Shown here piece by piece: positions 7,051-14,810 of a stretch of DNA of 21,312 nt. Under the pieces are notes generated by a model. That model was not told where the DNA came from and searched no databases. It saw nothing but the letters and a program-made list of their open reading frames with translations. Every line of letters begins with the position of its first letter. Within the stretch, counting starts at the first letter, position 1. Location of the stretch: positions 1-21,312 of the IMG/VR virus record IMGVR_UViG_3300047667_000049; one strand, written 5' to 3'. A program made the position numbers and the translations under genes. The stretch comes from a virus.

Positions 7051-8415
7051 TTATGCTGAAGGAAGTTTGATAACTGGTTTCACTGAACCAGCTAGTGGCG
7101 TACCAGCGATTGTTTCAAACGTTGCCTGCATTCCAGTCTGAGTAGCCTTAGTTAGAGGTGAACCACTATCGTTATCGAATGGTAAACCATTAACATCAGA
7201 GATAGACTCAATGTAAGTAACGCCCGCATTGTCATATGTACCTTGTATGCTCATCTCACCAGCAAGTAAATCTGCTTGTGCTTTATTAACTAAAGTACAA
7301 ATACCTTGTCTTGTTTCTGGTCCGTTGCTTACTAAGTATTTTCTCTTACCTTTTTGACGTAAGATGTAAACTGCTTCATCAGCGGCTCCTTGAATCCCAG
7401 AATAGGCTGATTTAGTAAATGTTGATACTGCGCCTAATGTTAATTTTTCAATGTTAGCAGTTGATACAACAGTTGTTGTTGTCAATGCTAATGCTGTTCC
7501 ACCTAATGTTGCTGAAACACTGAAAGTTGTTCCACTATCAATTGTTTTAACAAAGTAGGTAGTGTCTGCTGATAATCCACCGATCGTTGCCGCAAACCAA
7601 ATTGGAGCATCTAAATCAAATGCCGCAGTTGAAGTAACTGTGATTAAGTCTGTGCCTGCGTCTGAACTTGCTGTTGCTGTTGATACAGTGTCTATAGATG
7701 CTACTGTACCTAATGGTACGTTAGCACTGCTTGATGCATATGATACTGAACCAGTACCTGCGCCAGCGGCTGTTGCTATGAATACTTCACCTAAGTTAGC
7801 ACCTGTTGCTCCCATTGCGATCCATTGTGCCGCAGATGTTCCAACTGTGTTGTTGATTACATAAGTAACGCCAGTAACTAATGCACCGACTACGAAAGGT
7901 ATATTGTCGCCAGTGAATGAAAGTTGCTCGCCGACTGCTATGTTAACATCGAAGTCTGCGGTTTTGTCACCGTATACATCAGTTGTTGATGTGTCAAACC
8001 AGAAAGCTCCTGGATTAGCAATAGCAATTGCACCAAATGCAGTTAACTGTTTACTATATTGTTGAGTGTCTCCACCGACTACGCCCATATCTTGAGGTGT
8101 GTCTGATGGATATCCTTCGTCAACTTGGTTAAAAGTTAGTATTACACTTTGACCAGTTGTATTTGTTAATGTTGGTGATACATGAGGTTGTACTGACCAA
8201 GATTTGGTTAATGCTGTAAACGTAGTGCTTGAAAGTACTTCATCTACATAGTATGTTGTTCCGCCAGTTAATCCACCTACTGTTGAAGCAGGGACAAATC
8301 TGTCGCCTCTTGTTAAGTAAAACGTTGTGTCTACTGTGATTACATTTGTTGTTGCAGTCGTGTCTGTGAGCGGACCGCTAAACGATGATTTTGATATTTT
8401 TAATTTATTCGCCAT
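7051..8415 (-). CDS. repeat-rich virion structural protein (454 aa)
   Basis: The protein is rich in Thr, Ser, Gly and Val with few charged residues, typical of beta-structured phage appendage proteins. It carries at least two related modules: one near residues 20-75 with VGGLTGGTTYYVDEV and one near 255-320 with IGGLSADTTYFVKTI. Each starts with an (N/D)(V/L)ITV strand. The C-terminal 130 residues are different and less repetitive, with GKRKYLVSNGPETRQG, and may be the conserved virion-anchoring part. AGGAG before the ATG marks a strong start. A late-type box lies about 110 bases upstream. No enzyme motif is seen. The exact location in the virion cannot be told. Confidence 0.6.
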   Translation of the reverse strand: MANKLKISKSSFSGPLTDTTATTNVITVDTTFYLTRGDRFVPASTVGGLTGGTTYYVDEVLSSTTFTALTKSWSVQPHVSPTLTNTTGQSVILTFNQVDEGYPSDTPQDMGVVGGDTQQYSKQLTAFGAIAIANPGAFWFDTSTTDVYGDKTADFDVNIAVGEQLSFTGDNIPFVVGALVTGVTYVINNTVGTSAAQWIAMGATGANLGEVFIATAAGAGTGSVSYASSSANVPLGTVASIDTVSTATASSDAGTDLITVTSTAAFDLDAPIWFAATIGGLSADTTYFVKTIDSGTTFSVSATLGGTALALTTTTVVSTANIEKLTLGAVSTFTKSAYSGIQGAADEAVYILRQKGKRKYLVSNGPETRQGICTLVNKAQADLLAGEMSIQGTYDNAGVTYIESISDVNGLPFDNDSGSPLTKATQTGMQATFETIAGTPLAGSVKPVIKLPSA

Positions 8416-8486
8416 TTTATTTTTCTCCTAAAGAATTAGTTAAGACGTTCTAGGTCACACGTTCGGTGGGAATATGCACCGCATGA

Positions 8487-8522
8487 GATTGTTTATAGAG
8501 TTTTCGATAAACGAGAACAATC
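8487..8522 (-). other. stem-loop in the mRNA leader of the structural gene
   Basis: The gap 8416-8561 is a leader of about 110 bases. It contains an imperfect stem (GATTGTT paired with AACAATC, and GTTTAT with ATAAAC, separated by a bulge). The stem lies between the late box at 8528-8535 and the AGGAG site. It may stabilise the mRNA; no known riboswitch is recognised. Confidence 0.35.
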
Positions 8523-8527
8523 AAATG

Positions 8528-8535
8528 TATTTATC
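8528..8535 (-). promoter_or_regulatory. late-type promoter box upstream of 7051-8415
   Basis: The minus strand reads AGATAAATACA. The box is about 113 bases from the ATG, giving the longest leader of the late units in this window. Confidence 0.5.
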
Positions 8536-8561
8536 TAATTGTATAGGAATTGAGGGGAAAC

Positions 8562-11117
8562 TTAGAGTCGGCCGACTGCTATTTCAATTGTAGACATTTC
8601 AGTTGTGTCTTTATCTACGATTGATTTGCCAATCACTACGCCCGGAAGCATTTGTGTAGCAACATGATACCAAGCAGTTGCTCCACCTAGTCCATCACTT
8701 ACCATTACGTCACCTTTTTCACATGTTCCTGTAACTTTAGTTGGTACTCTACCTTGTAGTGCGACGGCAACTGGTATTCCTGAACATGTTGAGTTCATTA
8801 AGTATGCTGGGTTAGTTGATACTACTCCTGCTACTCGTCTACTGCATTTTTCTTCTGAGATATGAACTTCTGCACTTCCACCGAAACATACTACAGTACC
8901 TGCTTCATAGGCTTTTTCACCTTTATAGTACTCAGCCAAATCCGCATAAGTTGCTGATAGACGAGAACCTGATGAGAGTGACCAATTACCTGTGATTACT
9001 CCTGCTGTACCTGATGCACCTGTTGTCAATGTATCTGCTGTAAGAGTACCTGCGAGTACATCTAACGCACCCGAGACAGTAAGTGATGTCAAAGTACCCG
9101 TTGATGTTATATTAGGCTGTGCCGCTGTTGTTACAGTTCCAGCAGTCGTTGCTAAAGCAACTGTGCCACTGACGTTTGCACCTGCTACTGCGTTAGCAGT
9201 TGCGGCAAATGTTACTTCGCCAGATACATTAGCACCAGCAACTGCGTTTGCTGTTGCCGCGAATGTAACTTCTCCACTGACGTTTGCACCTGCTACTGCA
9301 TTTGCTGTTCCTGCAAATGTTACTTGTCCACTTACATTAGCACCGGCTACTGCGTTAGCAGTTGTTGCATATGCTACTGCACCAGTTACATTCGCACCTG
9401 TTATAGCACTTAAGTTTGCTCCGTCTCCGGCTACATATGTAAAGACACCACCTGTGCCTAATACGTTACCTGCAGACGCATTACCTGTGACAGATAATGC
9501 TGATAATGTGCCGACACTAGTGATGTTTGCTTGAGCGGGTTGAGTTACAGTTGTTGCACTTGTTGCACTCGGAACACTACCTGTTACATTTGCTCCGACT
9601 ACATTAGATAGTCCACCTGCATCACCTGTAAACACTCCTGTGTTTGCTGTGATTGCTGAAGCAGTAATTGTTCCGTTAACACCGAGTCCAGTTAATGTTC
9701 CTAAAGATGTGACATTTGGCTGTGCGGCTGTTGTTAAACTTCCTGTAAATGTTGATGCGGCTACATCATAAGTTGCCGCTAAATTACCTAATGCTAATTT
9801 TGCATTGGCTGTATCAAATATATAACTTCCGCTTACATTTAATGGTTTGTTACCTGTACCTGATGAAGATACTAAAGATGGGAAATAGTTTCCTGTAGTA
9901 AGATTACCTACGACACTGTTGTCTGTTACGTTTGCATAAGCAACACTTAAGTTTGCTACACGTGTTGTAGAATCTACTGAGATCGGAGATGTACCTGTTA
10001 CTACGTTTGAAATCAATCTGGATGATGTTACTGATGCAGTCGCATTTAAGTTTCCTACATTTGCATTACCGTTAACTGTAAGTGTTTTATTTGAACTAAA
10101 GTCCCAAGTAAAGTCTCCGTCACCCTCTTCAACACCTGAATTATTGTATTGAACACTTGTGTTACTGCCTGATGCCGCTGATCCACCTGATCCGCCACCG
10201 ACTGCCGCAACTGCTCTACCACCTGTTCCATATATATTTGCTGTTAATCCGGTAGCACTTGTTAATGCTTTAATAGGACCGGCAACACCATTTGCAAATA
10301 CAGTATCAGAAACTGTGATTGTTGTACCACCAGGCTTAGAATTAACATAATAAGTGTTGGAGATATTTAATGTAGTACCGGTTACATCACCTGTAAATCT
10401 AACAGGAATATTTAATGCAAAGATACTAGATGCTCCAACAGTAATCTGATTAGTTGCTGTTGCGGTTGCTGTTACACTTGTAAATGAATAGTCAGTAAAT
10501 GCTGAAGTGTCTACTGGAGTCGTTAATGCTGTATCAGAATATAACGAGAATGTATTTGCAGTCAAAACGTTGGCATAATATGTGCCACCGTTTAATTCAG
10601 TCATACCGACTGCACCAGTGATTGTAACTTCTTGCCCTGATGTTAAAAAGTTTTCTGCTGTTGAAGTAATAACACCAGGATTAGCCTGTGATACATCTTC
10701 AATATTTGTTGTGATTGTTCCTTTAGGTGTCCAAGAAAGATTTCCTAAACCATCAGTTTCAATTGTATATCCAATTGAACCGCCGTCTATTTGAACATTA
10801 CTAATCTCACCTAGATCAACTAGGCCTCCTGCCGCACCACCTCTGTTTACCCAATTCGTTCCGTCATAAGTAAGTACTTGACCGTTAGCGACAGATGAGT
10901 TTGATATGTTTAGGTTTCCAACAGCACCATCGATCTGACTAAAAGTAATATCTGAATAAGAAGTTAGTACTTCAATGTTTTCTAGACCGCTTGTAGTTTT
11001 ACCTATGAAGACTCTTTTCGCATCACTGGCAAAACCGATTTCTGCTTCGTCTAATTGTGGTAAGTCAACTAAGTTACCAGCCCTTTGTTGAATTTTAGAG
11101 ATTTGTATAATGCTCAT
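8562..11117 (-). CDS. large tail-fibre-like protein (851 aa) with 18-residue repeats
   Basis: The N-terminus (QISKIQQRAGNLVDLPQLD then EIGFASDAKRVFIG) matches a domain common at the start of phage fibre and tropism proteins. Residues about 573-662 are five tandem 18-aa repeats of the type AGANVSGEVTFAATANAV. Related, more degenerate repeats containing NVTG and TSLGTL or TSVGTL lie before and after them. The last ~135 residues begin YADLAEYYKGEKAYEAGTVV and contain ALQGRVPTKVTG and GDVMVSDG. That C-terminal domain is frequent in marine phage fibres and recalls the intramolecular chaperone/peptidase G2 type, but I see no proof of self-cleavage. The likely role is host recognition. AAAGGA precedes the ATG, and a late-type box lies at 11146-11153. 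Confidence 0.7.
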   Translation of the reverse strand: MSIIQISKIQQRAGNLVDLPQLDEAEIGFASDAKRVFIGKTTSGLENIEVLTSYSDITFSQIDGAVGNLNISNSSVANGQVLTYDGTNWVNRGGAAGGLVDLGEISNVQIDGGSIGYTIETDGLGNLSWTPKGTITTNIEDVSQANPGVITSTAENFLTSGQEVTITGAVGMTELNGGTYYANVLTANTFSLYSDTALTTPVDTSAFTDYSFTSVTATATATNQITVGASSIFALNIPVRFTGDVTGTTLNISNTYYVNSKPGGTTITVSDTVFANGVAGPIKALTSATGLTANIYGTGGRAVAAVGGGSGGSAASGSNTSVQYNNSGVEEGDGDFTWDFSSNKTLTVNGNANVGNLNATASVTSSRLISNVVTGTSPISVDSTTRVANLSVAYANVTDNSVVGNLTTGNYFPSLVSSSGTGNKPLNVSGSYIFDTANAKLALGNLAATYDVAASTFTGSLTTAAQPNVTSLGTLTGLGVNGTITASAITANTGVFTGDAGGLSNVVGANVTGSVPSATSATTVTQPAQANITSVGTLSALSVTGNASAGNVLGTGGVFTYVAGDGANLSAITGANVTGAVAYATTANAVAGANVSGQVTFAGTANAVAGANVSGEVTFAATANAVAGANVSGEVTFAATANAVAGANVSGTVALATTAGTVTTAAQPNITSTGTLTSLTVSGALDVLAGTLTADTLTTGASGTAGVITGNWSLSSGSRLSATYADLAEYYKGEKAYEAGTVVCFGGSAEVHISEEKCSRRVAGVVSTNPAYLMNSTCSGIPVAVALQGRVPTKVTGTCEKGDVMVSDGLGGATAWYHVATQMLPGVVIGKSIVDKDTTEMSTIEIAVGRL
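9132..9401 (-). repeat. five tandem 54-bp repeats within the fibre gene
   Basis: The five units encode 18-aa copies starting TGANVTG or AGANVSG and ending in V. Two neighbouring copies (9186-9239 and 9240-9293) encode exactly the same 18 residues, yet differ at 13 of 54 bases, all silent, including a Ser codon switch TCT/AGT. Confidence 0.85.
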
Positions 11118-11145
11118 AAGTCTAATCTTTTCCTTTGATTATACT

Positions 11146-11153
11146 TATTTATC
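11146..11153 (-). promoter_or_regulatory. late-type promoter box for the fibre gene
   Basis: The minus strand reads GATAAATAAG about 28 bases upstream of the ATG at 11117, with AAAGGA in the leader. A TATAAT lies just downstream, but no convincing -35 box was found for it. Confidence 0.5.
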
Positions 11154-11171
11154 ATTGATTTTAAATCAATG
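11153..11171. repeat. 19-bp perfect palindrome abutting the fibre promoter
   Basis: CATTGATTT, a single central T, then AAATCAATG. It lies in the 64-base gap between the nuclease stop (11182) and the fibre start, and shares one base with the late-type box. Without a T-run and with few GC pairs it is a poor terminator; it could be an operator. Confidence 0.55.
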
Positions 11172-11181
11172 AGGTCTTTTC

Positions 11182-11871
11182 TTAGATGTACTTGGTGTAG
11201 TATTCCTCTAACTTCTTTAACCACAGTTGATGATACTTGTCGAACTCTTTTCCTTCAACAATAAACTCTTGGTATTCAAAGTCTTTACTGCACATAAAGA
11301 TAACACCTTTCTTAATGTTTGTGCCGTATAGTTCGTTATGTGCATCAGCATAAGCAGTCATCTGAATAAAGTAATCATCGATCCACTCACGTTTCTTAGG
11401 TCTATTTGTTTGCTTGTGATCCATAATTGCTTCGTCACCGTTATGCAATCCTACTAAGTCAGTTGTTCCTGCATAGATTTGAGGGAAGTATAATGTTACT
11501 TCAGTTCCCCAAAATTCTTCACAGTTAACTAATCCTTTGTCAATGATTTCTTGTGCCATAATATGACTTTGTTTGCTGTATGGGTTTGATCCGTACTGTC
11601 CCATGTCGCCAGTATCACTTAGCACATAGTTCTCTAACCATTTATGCATACGTGTTCCGCGACCTGCGGCTTCTGTAGTGATCTCTTGTGCTTTAGCATA
11701 GCCAACTCTCTTACGCCAATTGTCTAAAGATGCTTTCTTTTCTTCAGATGCAGTAGCACTTAATATTGTAGTGACACTAGGGAGTTTTCCTCCGTCTGGT
11801 GTAAGATATCTACGTGAACCGTCTATATTCTTTTTCTTTAGTTCTTGGTATGGGTATTTGTCTATTATCAT
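11182..11871 (-). CDS. PD-(D/E)XK nuclease, MGME1-like
   Basis: This 229-aa protein carries the motif order of the RecB-type nuclease family and especially of the mitochondrial exonuclease MGME1. LPSVTTILSAT is at residues 30-40, GTRMH at 72-76 and GTEV with E124. GTTDLVG with D138, then IMDHKQTNRPKK with D151 and K153, form the D...(D/E)XK metal site. QMTAYADAHN at 170-179 is the QxxxY helix. The family cleaves DNA ends, often single-stranded. Roles in phage recombination, replication or host DNA breakdown are all possible. It starts at ATG 11871, overlapping the preceding stop by one base (TAATG) with AGAGG upstream. It is the last gene of an IscA/SGNH/nuclease unit. Some RecB-type nucleases carry an Fe-S cluster; here I do not see the four-cysteine set. 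Confidence 0.8.
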   Translation of the reverse strand: MIIDKYPYQELKKKNIDGSRRYLTPDGGKLPSVTTILSATASEEKKASLDNWRKRVGYAKAQEITTEAAGRGTRMHKWLENYVLSDTGDMGQYGSNPYSKQSHIMAQEIIDKGLVNCEEFWGTEVTLYFPQIYAGTTDLVGLHNGDEAIMDHKQTNRPKKREWIDDYFIQMTAYADAHNELYGTNIKKGVIFMCSKDFEYQEFIVEGKEFDKYHQLWLKKLEEYYTKYI

Positions 11872-12746
11872 TATGGCCTCTGTGATGTGTGATCTAGTTG
11901 TGGACGACCTGCCCAGTTTCTTTTAGTATAATCCATTCCTAATTCATGCATATAATAAACATTTCTAGCAAAATCAAGTGGATAATAGTCTATTGGATTG
12001 TGATGTGATCTTTTTAAATCTTCTATTGTTTTAGGAGTATGAATTAAGATGTCATGTAATTTTGCATGAGGTAAATCTATCACTTCGATGTTATCATATC
12101 TTTTTTCTATTTGTTCCCAAATATAATCTGCAAGATATTGATGTCCTTCTTCAGTTTCATGTAAACAAGATGTCTTCTCTAAGCCTCTAGTTATGTCATT
12201 AAAGTTTTTTAATTTGCCAGGATGACATTCTAGTTCATTCTGAAGAATTGTATCATGTTTTTCCTGAAATGCTTTAGAACTACCGTTTGTTTCTGGCATA
12301 TAATCAGACATAAAATGCGAAACATTGTAAGCATCTAACAGATTATTAATACTCGCCCAGTTATGTAACTTGTTTTGTTGTAGTAAACCATAGTAATGAT
12401 CGTCAGAGTTTAAGATAACTTCTTTTTCTAATTTAGAAATTTCTCCCTCTCCATCGACTATTTGAAATTGATGTGTCTTTGATAAGTAACATTCTCTACG
12501 TGATGATTGAGAGTATGCATGAATATAAAAAGGATTGTTGTCGTTAAATAAGTCTTTGTAGAAGTATTGCATTGTTCTACGATAGATTGCTGTATTGCCT
12601 TGACCGGGTATACCAAGATTGATTAAAGGAACACCTAAGCGTTTTGCAATAATAGATGGCCAGGCATCATTGATAGGATCCCATATACCATGTCCATATG
12701 TGTAACTGCATCCGTTGACAACTAAGTGTGATACTTTTAGATTCAA
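11871..12746 (-). CDS. SGNH-like hydrolase domain protein (second copy)
   Basis: I chose the TTG at 12746, which overlaps the stop of the Fe-S carrier gene (TTGA) and has GGAGAGAG nine bases upstream. This gives 291 aa starting MNLKVSHLVVNGCSYTYGHG. An earlier TTG at 12773 would add nine residues. NGCSYTYGHG fits SGNH block I with Ser14. GIPGQGNTAIYRRT fits the Gly/Asn block. Near the C-terminus, SCLHETEEGHQYLADYI resembles block V, but the Asp usually two or three residues before the His is not there (Cys or Ser instead). Catalysis may therefore be altered or use another acid. Most of the middle is unrelated to known domains that I can recall. The similarity to the 253-aa protein at 303-1064 is limited to these motifs. 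Confidence 0.6.
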   Translation of the reverse strand: MNLKVSHLVVNGCSYTYGHGIWDPINDAWPSIIAKRLGVPLINLGIPGQGNTAIYRRTMQYFYKDLFNDNNPFYIHAYSQSSRRECYLSKTHQFQIVDGEGEISKLEKEVILNSDDHYYGLLQQNKLHNWASINNLLDAYNVSHFMSDYMPETNGSSKAFQEKHDTILQNELECHPGKLKNFNDITRGLEKTSCLHETEEGHQYLADYIWEQIEKRYDNIEVIDLPHAKLHDILIHTPKTIEDLKRSHHNPIDYYPLDFARNVYYMHELGMDYTKRNWAGRPQLDHTSQRP

Positions 12747-13060
12747 ATTGTAAAACTCTCTCCGCAACCACAACGTGCTTTCTCTAGTGGATTAATGAAT
12801 TCAAAGCCTTCATTGAGTCCTTTCTTTTGATAGTCTACTGTGATTCCTTCAAGTATGTCATTAGCCTTTGGGTCTATTAAGATTGCAAAACCATCGTATT
12901 CATTTAGAATGTCTTCTTCATTAATATTGTCTGCAAACTCAAGGGTATATGCAAATCCACTACAACCTGTAGTTTCAATACCTATACGTATACCTACACC
13001 TTTGCCTCGATTGGTTAAGTGAGTTTTGATTTTATCTTTTGCTTTTTCTGTAACGTCCAT
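12743..13060 (-). CDS. A-type iron-sulfur carrier (IscA/ErpA/HesB family)
   Basis: This 105-aa protein has the full family signature: TGCSGFAYTLEF with C33, and ARCGCGESFTI at the end with C97 and C99. The three cysteines hold a [2Fe-2S] or [4Fe-4S] cluster or iron for transfer to target proteins. Length and order agree with the family. In a phage it is an auxiliary metabolic gene. It might support an Fe-S protein of the phage or the host during infection, or sit on the virion as has been suggested for iron-binding phage proteins; both are inference. It is the first gene of a three-gene unit with overlapping ends. ATTAAATA ends five bases before its ATG and no ribosome site is close, so the mRNA may be leaderless. 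Confidence 0.9.
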   Translation of the reverse strand: MDVTEKAKDKIKTHLTNRGKGVGIRIGIETTGCSGFAYTLEFADNINEEDILNEYDGFAILIDPKANDILEGITVDYQKKGLNEGFEFINPLEKARCGCGESFTI

Positions 13061-13065
13061 ACTTG

Positions 13066-13073
13066 TATTTAAT
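13066..13073 (-). promoter_or_regulatory. late-like box five bases before the iscA-like ATG
   Basis: The minus strand reads ATTAAATA, then CAAGT, then ATG at 13060. The box departs from the octamer at one base. A GAGG lies upstream of the box, too far for a normal ribosome site. A TATAAT also lies at about 13088-13093 without a good -35 box, so an early start is possible too. Confidence 0.45.
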
Positions 13074-13143
13074 ACCTCGATAAGTTATTATAAAGTATTT
13101 GTTATTGAGATGCTAGTAAATTGGGTATATACTGTAGAGTGTT

Positions 13144-13494
13144 CTACGATCTTTTGTTCATCGCAGAATTAGCCATTTTAGCAACAGTATCGTTGCCTGA
13201 TTCTTCTTCACCGGGATCGATAGTGACAGGCTCATGTCCTTTAAAGGTTACTTTATCGCCTTGTATGTTTGCTATGACACCTTTAAGGAGAGGTTTCTCC
13301 ATCATTGTGTACAAGTCTTGTACGTCAAGTATGATGTCATTATTTTGGAATAATTCGAGTAATTCATCAACTGTATAGTTGTCTGGATCAATGGATCCAT
13401 CTTCTACATGTTGCTGTAATTGATTAGAGACGGCAACAATGCTGGCTGCCATTGCGTTACCGTCTTGAGGATCGACAAACTCGTAAAGCCGCAT
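13144..13494 (-). CDS. unknown 116-aa protein, probable late gene
   Basis: No family is recognised. The start MRLYEFVDPQDGN is of a type I recall from several marine myovirus proteins. The middle is acidic (DPDNYTVDELLELFQNND) and probably helical. The C-terminal half contains a short beta-rich segment with GDKVTFKGHEPVTIDPGEEESG, then a Ser/Asn tail. It starts just after the stop of the 246-aa gene with AGAAGG at a good distance, so the two are coupled. A virion or assembly role is an inference from the neighbours only. Confidence 0.65.
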   Translation of the reverse strand: MRLYEFVDPQDGNAMAASIVAVSNQLQQHVEDGSIDPDNYTVDELLELFQNNDIILDVQDLYTMMEKPLLKGVIANIQGDKVTFKGHEPVTIDPGEEESGNDTVAKMANSAMNKRS

Positions 13495-13499
13495 GTGCT

Positions 13500-14240
13500 T
13501 TACCTTCTTGCTCTACCGACTGGTCCTGTTGATACGTCTACGTTAACATCTTCGATGTCTCCAACAACTGCATCTGGAGCACTCATGTCTACAACATCAG
13601 TTCCCATATCACCTGTTACATCCATTGCAGGATCTGATACATCCATGCTGTCAACATCAACTTCGCCGTCACCCATGCCCATATCTACATCACCATCAAA
13701 TGCATCTACAACGTCTCCGCCTGTAATGCCTGCTAATGCTTGGTCAAGTTGACCTTTGACTGATACTAGACACTGATTTAATTCTGCAAGTGCTTGTCCT
13801 GCTGTTTGATCAAATGCTTGTGCTTCGTTAACACCAATTTCTGTTTGTACACTATCGATCAATGCTGGCATCTCTTTGACCATCATGTCAGAAATTTCTT
13901 CTAACATTTTTTGTACTGAGTCTACCATATCCTGAGCGGCTAAAATAACTTGTGAACGATTAACTTCTTCGTTCTCAGTAATCACTCTAGTTCTTGGTGC
14001 AACCTTAGCAACTTTATAATGCTCTTTAAGTGCTTGTTCCATGAATACTAATTTCATGTATGATGGATATTCTGCTCCGAAGTTTTTAGATGCTTTTGCT
14101 TCAGAAATCAAACCTCTCACTTTGTTGTGCATGGTTTGAGTTTGGTTTTTGTTTAAGCCTTTGATGTTCAGGTCAACTTCAAAGTTTTCTTTTAAAGCCT
14201 TGACTGCAACTTCTTGCTTGTTTAAATCATTAAGTTTCAT
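13500..14240 (-). CDS. unknown 246-aa protein with acidic repetitive tail
   Basis: Residues 1-105 are mixed and basic, with a KGLNKNQTQTMHNKVRGLI helix. Residues about 110-170 form amphipathic helices (NRSQVILAAQDMVDSVQKM, then EISDMMVKEMPALID). From about 175 to 238 the chain is Asp/Val/Gly/Met-rich with repeated D-(V/M)-D and GD(G/M) units, and it ends in the basic GPVGRARR. The acidic tail resembles prohead core, scaffold or packaging-associated proteins, but no motif proves this. AGGA before the ATG and a late-type box at 14275-14282 inside the preceding gene point to late expression, separately from the upstream pair. Confidence 0.65.
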   Translation of the reverse strand: MKLNDLNKQEVAVKALKENFEVDLNIKGLNKNQTQTMHNKVRGLISEAKASKNFGAEYPSYMKLVFMEQALKEHYKVAKVAPRTRVITENEEVNRSQVILAAQDMVDSVQKMLEEISDMMVKEMPALIDSVQTEIGVNEAQAFDQTAGQALAELNQCLVSVKGQLDQALAGITGGDVVDAFDGDVDMGMGDGEVDVDSMDVSDPAMDVTGDMGTDVVDMSAPDAVVGDIEDVNVDVSTGPVGRARR

Positions 14241-14249
14241 ATTAAATTC

Positions 14250-14810
14250 CTAGTAATCTGTCGTAGATATAATGTATTTATCATCAGACACAGAATTTCT
14301 GGTCTTTCTGTGTCGATTCTTTTTGTGTTCATCAAAGATTCTACGCTGTTGTTCTTTAGATGTATTTATGAGTCCTTCTAACCTTATTACAATTTGTTTT
14401 TTCTTTTCTAAATCGTTTTGTAGTTTAGTCAATTGTATAAGTCTCAAGTCTAAATCATTTGCTTTTGTCTTGTATCCACGAGTATGAACAGCAATATCTA
14501 AATTAATAGAACCTAGTTGTCCGTCTAACTTATACACTTTAGATGCATTATCTCTTTGTTTATTGTGTTGAAACACACAAAATGCCATAGCATTTCTTGC
14601 AGTAAGAAATTCAGGTGAAGTCTCCCAATGAGATTCAGCAACAGTAAACAATCCTGTTTGTTTTTGATTGCGTATTTTAAACCTGCCAAACGCCTTAATA
14701 CCGTTCTTGTCATTGCTGATATAAAGATTTTGTAGTTCTTTAATCATCTCCGCTTTAAACATTTGTTTAATCTTATCTCTAGCATCATTCACATTCGTCT
14801 TCTTTCTCAT
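14250..14810 (-). CDS. unknown 186-aa protein with coiled-coil C-terminal half
   Basis: No family is recognised. The N-terminal part is basic and helical (RDKIKQMFKAEMIKELQNLYI). A middle segment is richer in aromatics (GLFTVAESHWETSPEF). Residues about 125-165 are a Leu/Lys/Glu-rich helix likely to form a coiled coil, followed by a basic tail (KKNRHRKTR). The start overlaps the stop of the 150-aa gene (ATGA) with GGAG five bases upstream. Its last codons contain the late-type promoter of the next gene. Confidence 0.65.
   Translation of the reverse strand: MRKKTNVNDARDKIKQMFKAEMIKELQNLYISNDKNGIKAFGRFKIRNQKQTGLFTVAESHWETSPEFLTARNAMAFCVFQHNKQRDNASKVYKLDGQLGSINLDIAVHTRGYKTKANDLDLRLIQLTKLQNDLEKKKQIVIRLEGLINTSKEQQRRIFDEHKKNRHRKTRNSVSDDKYIISTTDY
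14275..14282 (-). promoter_or_regulatory. late-type promoter box inside the 186-aa gene
   Basis: The minus strand reads TGATAAATACA within the last codons of the gene ending at 14250. It lies about 34 bases upstream of the ATG at 14240, with AGGA in the leader. Confidence 0.5.

Noticed and set aside
8416-8561. Eight-codon ATG frame in the leader of the structural gene
   Set aside because: No ribosome site and no box-plus-five arrangement; likely chance.
9132-9401. Repeats as a CRISPR array or a diversity-generating template
   Set aside because: The repeats are in-frame coding units without spacers, and no reverse transcriptase gene or adenine-biased variable copy is present in the window.
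8992-9534. Plus-strand open frame of 180 codons
   Set aside because: It is antisense to the Thr/Ala/Val-rich repeats of the fibre gene. Its Pro/Ala/Val composition is a mirror of that bias and no ribosome site precedes it.
11153-11171. Palindrome as a terminator of the nuclease gene
   Set aside because: AT-rich stem, one-base centre and no T-run on the minus strand.
11871-12773. Upstream TTG start for the second SGNH gene
   Set aside because: The TTG at 12746 overlaps the preceding stop and has a better ribosome site; the longer form would overlap the Fe-S carrier gene by 31 bases.
13420-13752. Plus-strand open frame of 110 codons
   Set aside because: Antisense to the acidic repetitive tail of the 246-aa gene and the start of the 116-aa gene; Ser/Thr/Pro-rich product is the expected shadow.
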